Of a stretch of 64,000 bases of DNA, positions 27,011 to 36,591 are shown piece by piece. The position numbers and the translations under genes are program-made. Under the pieces are notes generated by a model. That model saw only the letters and a list, made by a program, of their open reading frames with translations, was not told the DNA's origin and searched no databases. Source of the stretch: Ruminococcus sp. HUN007 (GTDB taxonomy: Bacteria > Bacillota > Clostridia > Oscillospirales > Ruminococcaceae); the NCBI RefSeq assembly GCF_000712055.1, contig NZ_JOOA01000001.1, positions 620,001 through 684,000 of the forward strand, given 5' to 3'. Numbering within the stretch: the stretch's first letter is position 1; the number at the start of each line of letters is the position of its first letter.

Positions 27011-27571
27011 TCAGTACGGCGCTGCCGCTTCAGAAGAAAAAAGTATCCTTTTTTTATGCATGTCCCCCTTGAAATCCATTACGCCCATTACGGTGTTTTC
27101 ATCGATCTTTCTGAAAACATCGATTATTTCAAGATGATCATAGATCATTGCCGTACTGACCGTGCCTCTGTATCGTATCTCTCTGACCCTCGCCTTTTTT
27201 CGGGATGTGCGGAACATTTTGAAAAACGGATCAAATAAATTCGGATCAATACCGGCAGGCTTATCCGGAACAAGCGAAAACAGCCTTGCATACTTTAACA
27301 GCCTGTCAGGATCGGCACTGTAAAGTCTTCCCTGTTTGTCCCGCATTATAAGAGGTGCCGCATTCTCCTCGTCATAGAACTTCTTCCCGTACCACGGCGC
27401 AAGGCTTAATATACCGTCCATCGGATGTCCTGACGGTATTTCAGTCCCCTTCCACATTCCGATCATGAACGAAGGAGTTACCGGTTCCAGTTTGTCAAAA
27501 AGTTCAAACAGGCTTTCCTGTGCAGGTCCGGCTTTTATTAGTTTAAAACATTCAGTTACAGTCATATTCAT
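27011..27571 (-). CDS. GXWXG/DUF4334-like protein
   Basis: The protein (186 residues) has TPSFMIGMWKGTEIPSGH, carrying the GxWxG motif, then GILSLAPWYGKKFYDEE and PLIMRDKQGRLYSADPDRL. The second half (RYRGTVSTAMIYDHLEIID, TVMGVMDFKGD) matches the DUF4334 type. Proteins with this pair of domains have no proven function. I chose ATG 27571, because AAGGA lies 5 bases upstream and the residues before it look non-coding; the longer frame starts at 27649. No membrane segment is seen. It lies between glgA and the channel gene on the same strand. Confidence 0.75.
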   Translation of the reverse strand: MNMTVTECFKLIKAGPAQESLFELFDKLEPVTPSFMIGMWKGTEIPSGHPMDGILSLAPWYGKKFYDEENAAPLIMRDKQGRLYSADPDRLLKYARLFSLVPDKPAGIDPNLFDPFFKMFRTSRKKARVREIRYRGTVSTAMIYDHLEIIDVFRKIDENTVMGVMDFKGDMHKKRILFSSEAAAPY

Positions 27572-27611
27572 TTTCCTTATTAATGAATCGGCGATAGGTA
27601 AACGGATCAGA

Positions 27612-27640
27612 AAATGCCGGCTTATGCTTCCGGCATTTTC
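27612..27640 (-). terminator. Terminator after glgA
   Basis: AAAATGCCGG (27612-27621) pairs perfectly with CCGGCATTTT (27631-27640) over a 9-base loop. The A/T ends of the stem supply the U-tract on either strand. It lies 15 bases past the glgA stop. Confidence 0.8.
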
Positions 27641-27655
27641 CGGAAGCATGTATGA

Positions 27656-29077
27656 TCAGCTTCCGAGAAGTGATTTGTAAAGTTCAATGTACTTTTCAGA
27701 AGATGATTCCCAGCTGAAGTCACATTTCATAACAAAGTCAACAAGCTTCTTCCATTCCTTTTTGTCATTGTAAAGCGCCTGTGCTCTGAGGCAGGCATTA
27801 AGCATGTCATGAGCATTGTAGGTCTTGAATGTAAAACCGTTGCCGTTTTCACCGCCGCAGTCTTTTACAGAATCACGTAATCCGCCTGTTTCACGTACTA
27901 TCGGAACTGTACCGTATCTCATTGCAATCATCTGTGCAAGTCCGCATGGCTCATTCTGTGAAGGCATGAGGAACATATCAGCACCTGCATAGATCTTTCT
28001 TGCAGTTTCAGGAACAAAGCCTATTGTAACGCTCACTCTGTCCGGATAGCGGCGTGCCATCTCCTCAAAGAAATCCTCAAAGATCTTTTCACCGTTTCCG
28101 ATAACAGCGAACTTAAATCCTCTGTCAACCATTTCCTCAAAAATATATTTGATCAGATCAAGGCCCTTGTGAGCAACGAATCTTGTTACAATACCTACTA
28201 CCGGCTCATCACCTTCACAGAGGCCAAGATCAGCAAGAAGCTTTTCCTTACAGATCTTTTTTCCCTTAACGTGCGAACCCGCTTTGAAATTAGCCGGAAT
28301 GAGCGGATCTTTTTCAGGATCGTAAATATTCGTATCAATACCGTTAAGAATACCTGAAAGCTTATACTGTTTGTTTATGAGTATTCTGTCAAGGCCGTAC
28401 GCATACCACGGATCAAGTATCTCATGAGCATAGCTCGGACTTACAGTTGAAATTCTGTCCGCAGCTTCGAATGCACCTTTCATCATGTTCACGCAGTCAT
28501 CGTACATGAGAAGGTCACTGTGATACATAGGAATGCCCATGATCTCATTTACTACTTCAGTACCGTACTTACCCTGATACTGAATATTGTGAATGGTGAA
28601 TAGATTCTTTATATTGTCAAACCCCTGCTGATAACGGTAAAGTGTCTGATAGTATACTGATATAAGAGCTGTCTGCCAGTCATTAGCATGGATTATATCC
28701 GGCTTGAAATCGATATAGCGAAGCATTTCCAGGACTGCTCTTGAGAAAAACGTAAATCTTTCGCAGTCATCATAGAAGCCGTACATTCCGTCACGTCCGA
28801 AATAGTATTCGTTGTCGATAAAGTAGTAGACCACTCCGTTGTAGATAGTCGTCAGAATACCGCAGTACTGCTTTCTCCACGCTACGTCAACTGTGATGCT
28901 GGTAAGCGGTGTCAGAGAAGCCCTGAGATCCGGTTTCATGTTTTTGTAGAGCGGTATTACTACCCTGCAGTCATGACCTTTTTTGTTTACTGCTGCAGGA
29001 AGAGACCCCGAAACATCAGCAAGTCCGCCTGATGCTGCAAAAGGCGTTGCTTCACTTGCTACGTATAAAATATTCAT
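27656..29077 (-). CDS. glgA: Glycogen synthase (ADP-glucose dependent)
   Basis: A 473-residue GT5 glycosyltransferase. It has MNILYVASEATPFAASGGLADV, where KxGGL-type binding of ADP-glucose is replaced by SGGL, DIIHANDWQTALI, NGIDTNIYDPEKD, IVTRFVAHKGLDL, and the end MPSQNEPCGLAQMIAMRYGT. It extends alpha-1,4-glucan chains. It is separated from glgD by 159 bases with a terminator, so it has its own promoter, although it lies in the same cluster and direction. Confidence 0.96.
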   Translation of the reverse strand: MNILYVASEATPFAASGGLADVSGSLPAAVNKKGHDCRVVIPLYKNMKPDLRASLTPLTSITVDVAWRKQYCGILTTIYNGVVYYFIDNEYYFGRDGMYGFYDDCERFTFFSRAVLEMLRYIDFKPDIIHANDWQTALISVYYQTLYRYQQGFDNIKNLFTIHNIQYQGKYGTEVVNEIMGIPMYHSDLLMYDDCVNMMKGAFEAADRISTVSPSYAHEILDPWYAYGLDRILINKQYKLSGILNGIDTNIYDPEKDPLIPANFKAGSHVKGKKICKEKLLADLGLCEGDEPVVGIVTRFVAHKGLDLIKYIFEEMVDRGFKFAVIGNGEKIFEDFFEEMARRYPDRVSVTIGFVPETARKIYAGADMFLMPSQNEPCGLAQMIAMRYGTVPIVRETGGLRDSVKDCGGENGNGFTFKTYNAHDMLNACLRAQALYNDKKEWKKLVDFVMKCDFSWESSSEKYIELYKSLLGS

Positions 29078-29105
29078 AAAGATACCCCCAATTTATTATT
29101 TTTGT

Positions 29106-29129
29106 AAACGCTGATTTATTCATAAATCA
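29106..29129. repeat. Fragment of the 117-bp hairpin repeat
   Basis: The 24 bases starting AAACGCTGATTTATTCAT are identical to the first hairpin arm of the complete repeat copies at 62167 and 63743. The rest of the repeat is missing. It lies in the 5' region of glgA and is probably a decayed copy. Confidence 0.6.
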
Positions 29130-29181
29130 ATATACCGATTATAACATTTTGCAAAGAACATGTCAATCTTTATTACCAAAA

Positions 29182-29213
29182 GACCGGAAACAGTTCTTTG
29201 ACTGTCTCCGGTC
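29182..29213 (-). terminator. Terminator after glgD
   Basis: GACCGGAAACAGT (29182-29194) pairs with ACTGTCTCCGGTC (29201-29213), with one mismatch, and TTTT follows on the minus strand. It ends the glgB-glgC-glgD transcript. Confidence 0.8.
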
Positions 29214-29236
29214 ATCATTTGTCTGTAAATATTGTG

Positions 29237-30373
29237 TCAGTCTTCTTCGATCTTCTGATTCTTCTTGATGAAGAGAGCATTCTTCATTGAAGCTGTAAGA
29301 AGCTTGTCCTTGCCGACCTTAACATTCTTGTCTGTGATAACAGCATGAAGCTCAGCTCCTTCGCCGATCTTGGTATTCTGCATGAGTATGCAGTTTCTTA
29401 CTATAGCACCCTTCTTGACCTTTACGCCACGGAAAAGGATCGAATTTTCAACTGTTCCTTCAATAACGCATCCGTCGGCAACAAGTGAATTCTTAACACT
29501 TGAGCCCTTTTCATACTTGGCAGGAGCACTGTCCTTTACCTTTGTAAATATCGGTGTGTCATTAAGGAAAAGCTTGTGAAGGTTCTCAGGCTTGAGAAGA
29601 TTCATGTTTGCATTGTAGTAAGACATGATATCTTCTATCTTTTCATAATAGCCCTTGTGCTCGAAACCGCAGATCTTGTAATTTGCCTTGTTCTGCTGAA
29701 GAACCTGCTTGTCAAAACTTGCAAAACCTTCAGGAGCAAAACGTGTAACGATCTTTTCAAGGATCTTTCTGCTTATAACGAACATATTGAGTGAACGGTT
29801 GGCTTCGCCCAGTATATCAGGATTGATGGTAGCACTTACTACTCTCTTGTCACTGTCAACTTCGAGAATAGTTGATGCTCTTGATCCGACACCATTGTTT
29901 GTAAAGTTGTGCTTTGCATATACAACTGTGATATCCGCTTCGTTTCTCTTATGTTCTCTGATGACCTGTCTGAAATCGATTGTGGTAACTACATCGCAGT
30001 CTGACATTACAACATATTCAGCATCAGAGTGCTGGATAAAAGGAAGTACCCCTTCAAGCGCTTCGATTCTTCCTCTGTAAAGGCCGTTCATATGGTTTGA
30101 AAACGGCGGAAGAAGATGAAGTCCTCCGTTCTTGGTACCGAGATCCCATTCGCGTCCTGAACCGATGTGGTCAAGAAGTGACTGGTAATTCGCCTTTGTA
30201 ATAATACCGACTTCAGGAATACCTGAATTGGTCATGTTTGAAAGCGGAAAATCTATAAGTCTGTATCTGCCGCCGAACAGAATGGAACCCATGGTTCTTA
30301 CCTGTGTAAGCTCAGAAACAGCCTCGTCATGCATATTTGAAAAAATAAGTCCAAGAATATTATTATAGATCAT
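29237..30373 (-). CDS. glgD: Glucose-1-phosphate adenylyltransferase subunit GlgD
   Basis: 378 residues, homologous to GlgC but degenerate. LSNMTNSGIPEVGI, YVVMSDCDVVTTIDF and a left-handed beta-helix C-terminus are present. The N-terminal nucleotide-binding GGxGxRL loop of GlgC is replaced by MHDEAVSELTQVR. GlgD is the non-catalytic or regulatory partner of GlgC in Firmicutes. It lies 21 bases after glgC, and AAGGGGG precedes the ATG at 30373. Confidence 0.95.
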   Translation of the reverse strand: MIYNNILGLIFSNMHDEAVSELTQVRTMGSILFGGRYRLIDFPLSNMTNSGIPEVGIITKANYQSLLDHIGSGREWDLGTKNGGLHLLPPFSNHMNGLYRGRIEALEGVLPFIQHSDAEYVVMSDCDVVTTIDFRQVIREHKRNEADITVVYAKHNFTNNGVGSRASTILEVDSDKRVVSATINPDILGEANRSLNMFVISRKILEKIVTRFAPEGFASFDKQVLQQNKANYKICGFEHKGYYEKIEDIMSYYNANMNLLKPENLHKLFLNDTPIFTKVKDSAPAKYEKGSSVKNSLVADGCVIEGTVENSILFRGVKVKKGAIVRNCILMQNTKIGEGAELHAVITDKNVKVGKDKLLTASMKNALFIKKNQKIEED

Positions 30374-30394
30374 ACGTTACATCCCCCTTAATCA

Positions 30395-31582
30395 TTATAC
30401 CGTTGGAATCATCTGACCGGGAGCTACAGAAACGCCTGATGATATTACTTCACCGTGACCTATAACGGCTATATCCCATTTCTGATTTTCGCCTGTCTCT
30501 TCCTTTGAAGCACCGATCTTTACATCTGATTCAATAACAGAATCAGCCCCGATGATCGCATACTTCACAACTGCGCCTGACTTGATTACCGCACCAGGCA
30601 TAACAACACTGTGATCGATCACAACATTGTTTTCAATAGTAACACCTGAATAGATAATGGATGAATGAATACTTCCGTTAACTGAACAGCCGTCACTTAC
30701 AAGTGAATCCTGAATATCTGCTTCAGGTCCGATATACTGAGGCGGAAGGCTCATATTTCTTGAATAGATCTTCCAGTCCGCATCATAAAGTTCAAGATCT
30801 GATGAATTGAGAATGTCCATGTTTGCTTCCCAGAGGCTGTAGAGTGTACCTACATCCTTCCAGTATCCGTTGAATGAATAAGCATACATTCTCTCATTGT
30901 TCTGAAGCATTGCAGGAATGATATCCTTTCCGAAGTCCTTTGATCCTCCGGCGTTTTCATTTTCAATGAGATATTTTCTGAGTTTGTCCCATGTGAAAAC
31001 GTATATACCCATTGAAGCCAGAGTCGATTTTGGTTCCTTAGGCTTTTCGGTAAAGTCAACTATACGGCAGTCGCTGTCGCATGTCATGATACCAAAACGA
31101 GAAGCTTCTTCAAGAGAAACATTGAGCACTGCAATCGTTGCATCAGCTGAATGTTCCTTATGAAAATCAACCATCTTGGAATAATCCATCTTGTAGATAT
31201 GATCACCGCCGAGAACGATGATATATTCCGGATTATATCTGTCGATAAACCTGATGTTCTGATATATCGCATTCGCCGTACCCTCATACCAGGAGCTTCC
31301 TGAAGCTGTCTGATAAGGCGGAAGGATATGAACACCGCCCCTGAGTCTGTCAAGATCCCACGGCTGGCCGTTTCCGATGTAGTCATTAAGTTCAAGAGGC
31401 TGATACTGTGTAAGTACACCTACTGTATCGATACCTGAGTTTGAACAGTTGGAAAGAGGAAAATCTATGATCCTGTACTTTCCGCCGAACGGAACCGCCG
31501 GCTTAGCCATTTTCTGTGTCAAAGCATATAATCTGCTTCCCTGCCCTCCGGCAAGAAGCATAGCTATGCATTCCTTTTTCAT
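30395..31582 (-). CDS. glgC: Glucose-1-phosphate adenylyltransferase
   Basis: 395 residues with the pyrophosphorylase loop [58 protein letters not shown] and a C-terminal beta-helix. It makes ADP-glucose from glucose-1-phosphate and ATP, the committed step of glycogen synthesis. It is the middle gene of glgB-glgC-glgD, 17 bases after glgB. Confidence 0.97.
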   Translation of the reverse strand: MKKECIAMLLAGGQGSRLYALTQKMAKPAVPFGGKYRIIDFPLSNCSNSGIDTVGVLTQYQPLELNDYIGNGQPWDLDRLRGGVHILPPYQTASGSSWYEGTANAIYQNIRFIDRYNPEYIIVLGGDHIYKMDYSKMVDFHKEHSADATIAVLNVSLEEASRFGIMTCDSDCRIVDFTEKPKEPKSTLASMGIYVFTWDKLRKYLIENENAGGSKDFGKDIIPAMLQNNERMYAYSFNGYWKDVGTLYSLWEANMDILNSSDLELYDADWKIYSRNMSLPPQYIGPEADIQDSLVSDGCSVNGSIHSSIIYSGVTIENNVVIDHSVVMPGAVIKSGAVVKYAIIGADSVIESDVKIGASKEETGENQKWDIAVIGHGEVISSGVSVAPGQMIPTV

Positions 31583-31599
31583 TAAAAGCCCTCCCTATT

Positions 31600-33570
31600 T
31601 CATTTTTTTGCTGTTTTGCTTTTTTCTTTTTTTGCTGTTGCTCTTTCTGTTTTCCGCGGCTTTCCTTTGCCGGCGGTTTTCTTTATATGCTGCAGATAAA
31701 GTACTGATAAAGGAGGCAATGTGAGTGATATGCTCTGATCGTATCCATGCATCGGGATATCTGCTGTTTTATATTTGTCAGCTGACTTTCCGGAACCCCC
31801 GAAAGCCGCGTCATCAGAATTGAATACCAGACGGTATTCACCTTCTTCGGTAACGCCAATACAGTAGTTCTCACGTTCAACAGGAACAAAGTTACATACA
31901 ACGATTATTTCGTTCTCGTTATCGTCGATACGTCTGAACGAAATAACACTCTGCCTGTAGTCGTCGTTTGAGATCCATTTAAATCCGCCCCATGAGTTGT
32001 CATTTTCCCACATAGGAGGATTATCTATATAAAATTTATTGAGCTGCCTGTTAAAATCCTGAAGCTGTCTGTGTGTTTCAAAATCAAGAAGACACCAGTC
32101 AAGCCCCTCTTTGTAGTCCCATTCTTTTCTCTGACCGAATTCCTGCCCCATAAAGAGCAGTTTCTTGCCCGGATGAGCCATCATGTAACACATGAACGCC
32201 CTGTACGAGCTGAATTTCTGATACTCATCACCGCTCATCTTTTCGAGAAGAGAACACTTGCCGTGAACAACTTCATCGTGAGATATCGGAAGAACATAGT
32301 TTTCCGAGAAGCAGTAAAAGAATGAGAATGTTATCTTGTCATGATTGAACGCTCTGTAGATAGGGTCAAGTGACATGTATAAAAGCATGTCGTTCATCCA
32401 GCCCATGTTCCACTTGTAGTTGAATCCAAGTCCGCCTATGTCAGTAGGTTTTGTTACCATAGGCCATGCAGTGGATTCCTCAGCGATCATGAGAGTGTTC
32501 GGATTATTTCTGAACACAGCTTCATTAAGTACACGGAAAAACTCAACGGCTTCAAGATTCTCCTTGCCGCCGTAAATGTTCGGTGCCCACTCACCGTCCC
32601 GCCTGTCATAATCAAGATAAAGCATTGATGCAACTGCATCGACCCTGAGTCCGTCAAGATGGAACTCGTTGATCCAGTAGCATGCATTTGAAACAAGGAA
32701 AGACCTTACAGGTCCCTTGCCGTAGTCGAAAACATGAGTTCCCCACGCTTTGTGTTCACGTTTTCTCTGATCTTCATATTCGTAGCAGCATCCGCCGTCG
32801 AACATGTATAAGCCGCATTCATCCTTTGGAAAATGAGCCGGTACCCAGTCAAGGATGACACCGATACCGTTCTGATGGAACAGATCGATCATGTGTCTGA
32901 AATCATCCGGTGTACCGTAACGCGAAGTAGGCGCATAATAACCGGTTACCTGATATCCCCATGAACCGTCATACGGATGTTCTGTAAGAGGCATGAACTC
33001 AACATGAGTATATGACATATCCTTAAGGTAAGGAATGATCTCCTCAGCGAACATCGTGTAACTCTTGAAAGTAGAGTTAGGATTCATTTTCCATGATCCG
33101 AGGTGTACTTCGTAGATATTGATAGGACCTCTGTAGATCTCACGGTCAGATTTACCGTCACGCCATTTCTGGTCATTCCAGATGTAATCAGAATCAAAGA
33201 TCTTTGAAGCTGTCTCGGGTCTTGTTTCATAGTGATTTGAATACGGATCAGATTTCATGACGATTCTGCCGTCAGGAGTTCTTATACTGTACTTGTAGTT
33301 GTCATACTGTGCAAGTGCAGGAATTTTAGCCTCCCAGATCTCGTCAGAAATCTTATACATACGATTGCAGCCGCGGTCCCAGCCATTGAATGAACCGACA
33401 ACTGAAATATCACGGGCATTTGGTGCCCAGACACGAAAATAATGATATTCTGTTCCGTTTTCATTTACTCTGTGTGCGCCGAAAAACTTATAGGATTCAA
33501 AATTGTTTCCCTGCTGAAAAAGATATATCGGAACATCGTATGTATTGTCGTAATTTGTACTATTGTGCAT
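31600..33570 (-). CDS. glgB: 1,4-alpha-glucan branching enzyme with Lys-rich tail
   Basis: A 656-residue GH13 enzyme with an N-terminal CBM48 (FRVWAPNARDISVVGSFNGW). The barrel contains EVHLGSWK, GVILDWVPAHFPKD, GLRVDAVASMLYLDY (nucleophile Asp), LMIAEESTAWP (acid Glu) and LPISHDEVVHGK. It makes alpha-1,6 branches. The last 25 residues (after LYLQHIKKTAGKGK) are a Lys/Ala/Thr-rich tail unlike the usual C-terminus. The start is ATG 33570, with GGGAGG eight bases upstream, not the TTG at 33573. It is the first gene of the operon, 28 bases past a strong promoter. Confidence 0.95.
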   Translation of the reverse strand: MHNSTNYDNTYDVPIYLFQQGNNFESYKFFGAHRVNENGTEYHYFRVWAPNARDISVVGSFNGWDRGCNRMYKISDEIWEAKIPALAQYDNYKYSIRTPDGRIVMKSDPYSNHYETRPETASKIFDSDYIWNDQKWRDGKSDREIYRGPINIYEVHLGSWKMNPNSTFKSYTMFAEEIIPYLKDMSYTHVEFMPLTEHPYDGSWGYQVTGYYAPTSRYGTPDDFRHMIDLFHQNGIGVILDWVPAHFPKDECGLYMFDGGCCYEYEDQRKREHKAWGTHVFDYGKGPVRSFLVSNACYWINEFHLDGLRVDAVASMLYLDYDRRDGEWAPNIYGGKENLEAVEFFRVLNEAVFRNNPNTLMIAEESTAWPMVTKPTDIGGLGFNYKWNMGWMNDMLLYMSLDPIYRAFNHDKITFSFFYCFSENYVLPISHDEVVHGKCSLLEKMSGDEYQKFSSYRAFMCYMMAHPGKKLLFMGQEFGQRKEWDYKEGLDWCLLDFETHRQLQDFNRQLNKFYIDNPPMWENDNSWGGFKWISNDDYRQSVISFRRIDDNENEIIVVCNFVPVERENYCIGVTEEGEYRLVFNSDDAAFGGSGKSADKYKTADIPMHGYDQSISLTLPPLSVLYLQHIKKTAGKGKPRKTERATAKKEKSKTAKK

Positions 33571-33597
33571 CAAATCACCCTCCCATAACTACTTTTT

Positions 33598-33626
33598 ATT
33601 ATAACAGAATGTAAAAATATATTCAA
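33598..33626 (-). promoter_or_regulatory. Sigma-A promoter for glgBCD
   Basis: On the minus strand, -35 TTGAAT (33621-33626), a 17-base spacer and -10 TATAAT (33598-33603) lie just upstream of glgB. The remaining 220 bases toward rsmA are AT-rich with nothing else recognised. Confidence 0.8.
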
Positions 33627-33847
33627 GTCTTTTGATCGTTTTTTTATGCTTTTGTCAGTTTAACTCATTGAAGCATTAAATTATCGTGCAATATTTTTTT
33701 GAAAACTGTATTTAACAAACCACACATGGTGCAGATAAACAATTAAAAGCGACGATTTAAAGAATTTTTTCTCTGTTTTGCACAGTGCGTTTGTGCATGT
33801 TATCGTTTGCAGACCACTATATTTCGTCATAAAGACTTAAGCAAATT

Positions 33848-34711
33848 TTACTGAATTTTCTGTCTGAGCACATTTGAAAAGGCGATCAGTTTTTCCATAT
33901 CGAGCTGTTCCACCCTTGTGTTTTCTCCTAGGCCGCATTCCGAAAGCGCTTCTGCTATCCTGTCCTTGCCGACTGACATCATGGATGAAAGCGAATTTGT
34001 CAGAGTTTTTCTTCTCTGCGAAAAAGCCGCCTTCACCACACTGAAGAAAAATTTTTCGCTTTCCGGGCCGAGCGGATATTTTTTACCGACATCTATCCTG
34101 ATAACCGCAGAATCGACATTTGGCGAAGGAACAAAACTTCCGCGTGACACCTTAAACAGTGTAGAAGCCGTTCCGTAGTAATCCACTGCCACTGAAATAG
34201 CTCCTGACTGTCTGGTTCCTACAGGCGCACAAAGTCTGTCAGCAGCTTCCTTCTGTACCATTACAGTAAGAGAATTTATCCTCGCACCACTCTCGAGAAA
34301 ATACATTATAACCGGAGAAGTAATATAGTAAGGAAGATTTGCACAGACCGCAACATCCATACCCTCAAATTCCTCTTCAATAAGTTTTTTCAGATCCACC
34401 TGCATAATGTCCCTGTTGATGACCTTTATGTTGTCAAAATCAGCCAGTGTTTCCTCAAGTACGGGAAGAAGCCTGGTATCGATCTCGACTGCCACAACTT
34501 TATCTGCCCGCAGTGCAAGTTCCTTTGTCAGAACACCGATCCCGGTTCCGACTTCTATCACACCGTAACCCTTCCGTGCATTTCCCATCTCAGCGATTCT
34601 CGGACATACTGAGGGATTGACAAGAAAATTCTGTCCGAGTCCCTTGGAAAAGCTGAAATCATGCCTTGCGAGAAGTTCTTTTATATATCCGATATCAGTT
34701 AGATTATTCAT
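33848..34711 (-). CDS. rsmA: 16S rRNA dimethyladenosine transferase
   Basis: 287 residues. KGLGQNFLVNPSVCPRI, GVIEVGTGIGVLTKEL (SAM motif), VVAVEIDTRLLPVL, VCANLPYYITSPVIM (the NLPY active-site motif) and FVPSPNVDSAVIRI are all present. It dimethylates two adjacent adenines near the 3' end of 16S rRNA (loss gives kasugamycin resistance). I chose ATG 34711 behind AAAGG rather than the TTG at 34729. The gene diverges from the dCMP deaminase gene. Confidence 0.96.
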   Translation of the reverse strand: MNNLTDIGYIKELLARHDFSFSKGLGQNFLVNPSVCPRIAEMGNARKGYGVIEVGTGIGVLTKELALRADKVVAVEIDTRLLPVLEETLADFDNIKVINRDIMQVDLKKLIEEEFEGMDVAVCANLPYYITSPVIMYFLESGARINSLTVMVQKEAADRLCAPVGTRQSGAISVAVDYYGTASTLFKVSRGSFVPSPNVDSAVIRIDVGKKYPLGPESEKFFFSVVKAAFSQRRKTLTNSLSSMMSVGKDRIAEALSECGLGENTRVEQLDMEKLIAFSNVLRQKIQ

Positions 34712-34814
34712 ATAATAAATACCTTTCAAGAATTTTGGTACAGGTCTTGCAATACTACAGAAAAATCTCTATAATTATAGTATATGATTTTCAATAGTAA
34801 AAAGGAGTGATCCT

Positions 34815-35303
34815 ATGACAAGACGTGATAAAATAAACTACTACCTTGACATTGCCGAAAGTGTTCTCAAACGCGGCACCTGCCTCAGAAGAAATTTCGG
34901 TGCGATCATCGTCAAGAATGACGAAATAATCTCCACCGGTTATGTAGGAGCACCGAGAGGACGCATGAACTGTTCCGATCTTGGATACTGCATGCGTGAA
35001 AAACTGAACATTCCGAAGGGAGAACGCTATGAGCTCTGCCGTTCGGTACATGCTGAATCCAATGCGATCATATCGGCTCCGCGAAATGAAATGATCGGTG
35101 CATCTATCTATCTTGCCTGTCACGACGCAAGGACCGATACTCTTTACGGTGAGGTTGAACCGTGTTCAATGTGCAAGCGTCTTATAATAAATGCCGGAAT
35201 CACAACGGTCTATGTAAGAACTACAGAAGACACATACAAAACGATCGATGTAAATTCATGGATTGAAAATGATGATTCACTCACCTTAAAAAACGGATAT
35301 TGA
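34815..35303 (+). CDS. dCMP deaminase family protein
   Basis: A 162-residue zinc deaminase. It has CLRRNFGAIIVKNDEIIST, the zinc motif VHAESNAI (H-A-E) and EPCSMCKRLIINAG (PCxxC), plus a second cysteine-containing insertion (NCSDLGYCMREK) typical of dCMP deaminases. It converts dCMP to dUMP to supply thymidylate synthesis. AAGGAG lies 8 bases before ATG 34815. It stands alone on the plus strand. Confidence 0.92.
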   Translation: MTRRDKINYYLDIAESVLKRGTCLRRNFGAIIVKNDEIISTGYVGAPRGRMNCSDLGYCMREKLNIPKGERYELCRSVHAESNAIISAPRNEMIGASIYLACHDARTDTLYGEVEPCSMCKRLIINAGITTVYVRTTEDTYKTIDVNSWIENDDSLTLKNGY

Positions 35304-35575
35304 TATGATACCACATTTTCAGCCAGGATACAAGCATTATTATTTTGCAAACCGAAAAAATAATGAATCCGCGGAGTTCTGTACCTCTGCCCCTGGTACT
35401 GATGATTTATCTGTAACTTTTTTTGTAAAAAAAGTTGTTTTTCTATGGAAATAATTCTGTATATGTGATATAATTATTCTGTAACACTATAGATCAGAGA
35501 AATTCCTGTCTGTAAGGCAGGGCATGCATATGGGGTTATTATGAAATAATTTCTTATTACAAGGGGTGAACACAC
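35304..35575 (+). promoter_or_regulatory. Upstream region of fliM with possible promoter
   Basis: A -10 TATAAT lies at 35469-35474 with a weak -35 candidate TGGAAA (35446-35451) 17 bases away. A short CCTG/CAGG hairpin lies near 35505. I looked for the conserved core of a c-di-GMP riboswitch and did not find it. Confidence 0.45.
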
Positions 35576-36586
35576 ATGGCAGATGCTCTTTCACAGCATC
35601 AGATAGACGAGCTCTTTGAAAGTCTGAACAATAAAGATGATGATGACGAAAGCGACGTCAGAAAAAAGGAAAAGCGAATCAAGAACTACAACTTCAAGAT
35701 GCCTCAGAAATTTACCAAGGAGGATCTTAAGCTTATTCGCGACATCTATGAACAGTACTCACGTCTTATTGCCTCATACATAACGGGCATCACACGTCTT
35801 TACTGTCATGCAAAGGTTCTTCACGTCGAAGAACAGAAATACTACGAATTCAACAACTCACTGGAAGACTATGTAATGATGGGTGTCGTAGGACTGCATT
35901 TTGAAAATTCAGATATTATGGATGCTGAATGTACGATCCAGTTCTCAAACGCCATCACATTCTCTCTCATTGACCGGCTCATGGGAGGTCCGGGAAATGC
36001 TTTTGAACTTTCAAGGGATTTCACCGAGATAGAAGTATCAGTCATAAGAACCATACTTGAGAAAATGGCGGTTTTCCTTCAGGAAGCATGGTCCGGCTAC
36101 ATTGAGATATCGCCGACACTTTCAAGAATAGAAACAAATGCACGACTCACCAAGTCTATCGCACCTGATGAAGTAATTGTAATTGCGACACTCGAAATCG
36201 AACTCAACAAGAGAAAAAGTCTCATGACAATCAGCATTCCTGCTATCAACATGGAAGAGATAATGACCAACTTCAGTCAGAGATATACCTCTGAAGCCTC
36301 AAGACGTGTTGTAGATGATGAAAAAAGGCAGGAACAGCGCAGCAGCATAATGAAGGGTGTAAAGAGTTCGAAGCTTACAATGACCACTGTTCTCGCTGAG
36401 ACCCAGATAGATCTGAGTGATATTCTTTCTCTCAGGATCAATGACATTATCCCGCTTGATGTACCTATTACACAGAACGCAAAGGTCAAGATCAACAACG
36501 TTCAGTGGTTTACTGCCAAGCCGGGCATAAGCAACAATAAAAAAGCGATAAAGATCATTGATATATGCAACAATAATGAGAGGTGA
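35576..36586 (+). CDS. fliM: Flagellar motor switch protein FliM
   Basis: 336 residues. The N-terminal CheY-binding motif is LSQHQIDELF. The CheC-like middle domain follows (FKMPQKFTKEDLKLIRDIYE, SYITGITRLYCHAKV, FSLIDRLMGGPGN), with a C-terminal SpoA/FliN-like domain (LSDILSLRINDIIPLDVPI). In a flagellum it forms the C-ring and sets rotation direction. Only fliY and a receiver gene follow; no other flagellar genes are in the window. AAGGGG lies upstream of ATG 35576. Confidence 0.94.
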   Translation: MADALSQHQIDELFESLNNKDDDDESDVRKKEKRIKNYNFKMPQKFTKEDLKLIRDIYEQYSRLIASYITGITRLYCHAKVLHVEEQKYYEFNNSLEDYVMMGVVGLHFENSDIMDAECTIQFSNAITFSLIDRLMGGPGNAFELSRDFTEIEVSVIRTILEKMAVFLQEAWSGYIEISPTLSRIETNARLTKSIAPDEVIVIATLEIELNKRKSLMTISIPAINMEEIMTNFSQRYTSEASRRVVDDEKRQEQRSSIMKGVKSSKLTMTTVLAETQIDLSDILSLRINDIIPLDVPITQNAKVKINNVQWFTAKPGISNNKKAIKIIDICNNNER

Positions 36587-36591
36587 ATACA

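Noticed and set aside
35304..35575. c-di-GMP riboswitch ahead of fliM
   Set aside because: Expected for flagellar genes, but the conserved core sequences are not present.
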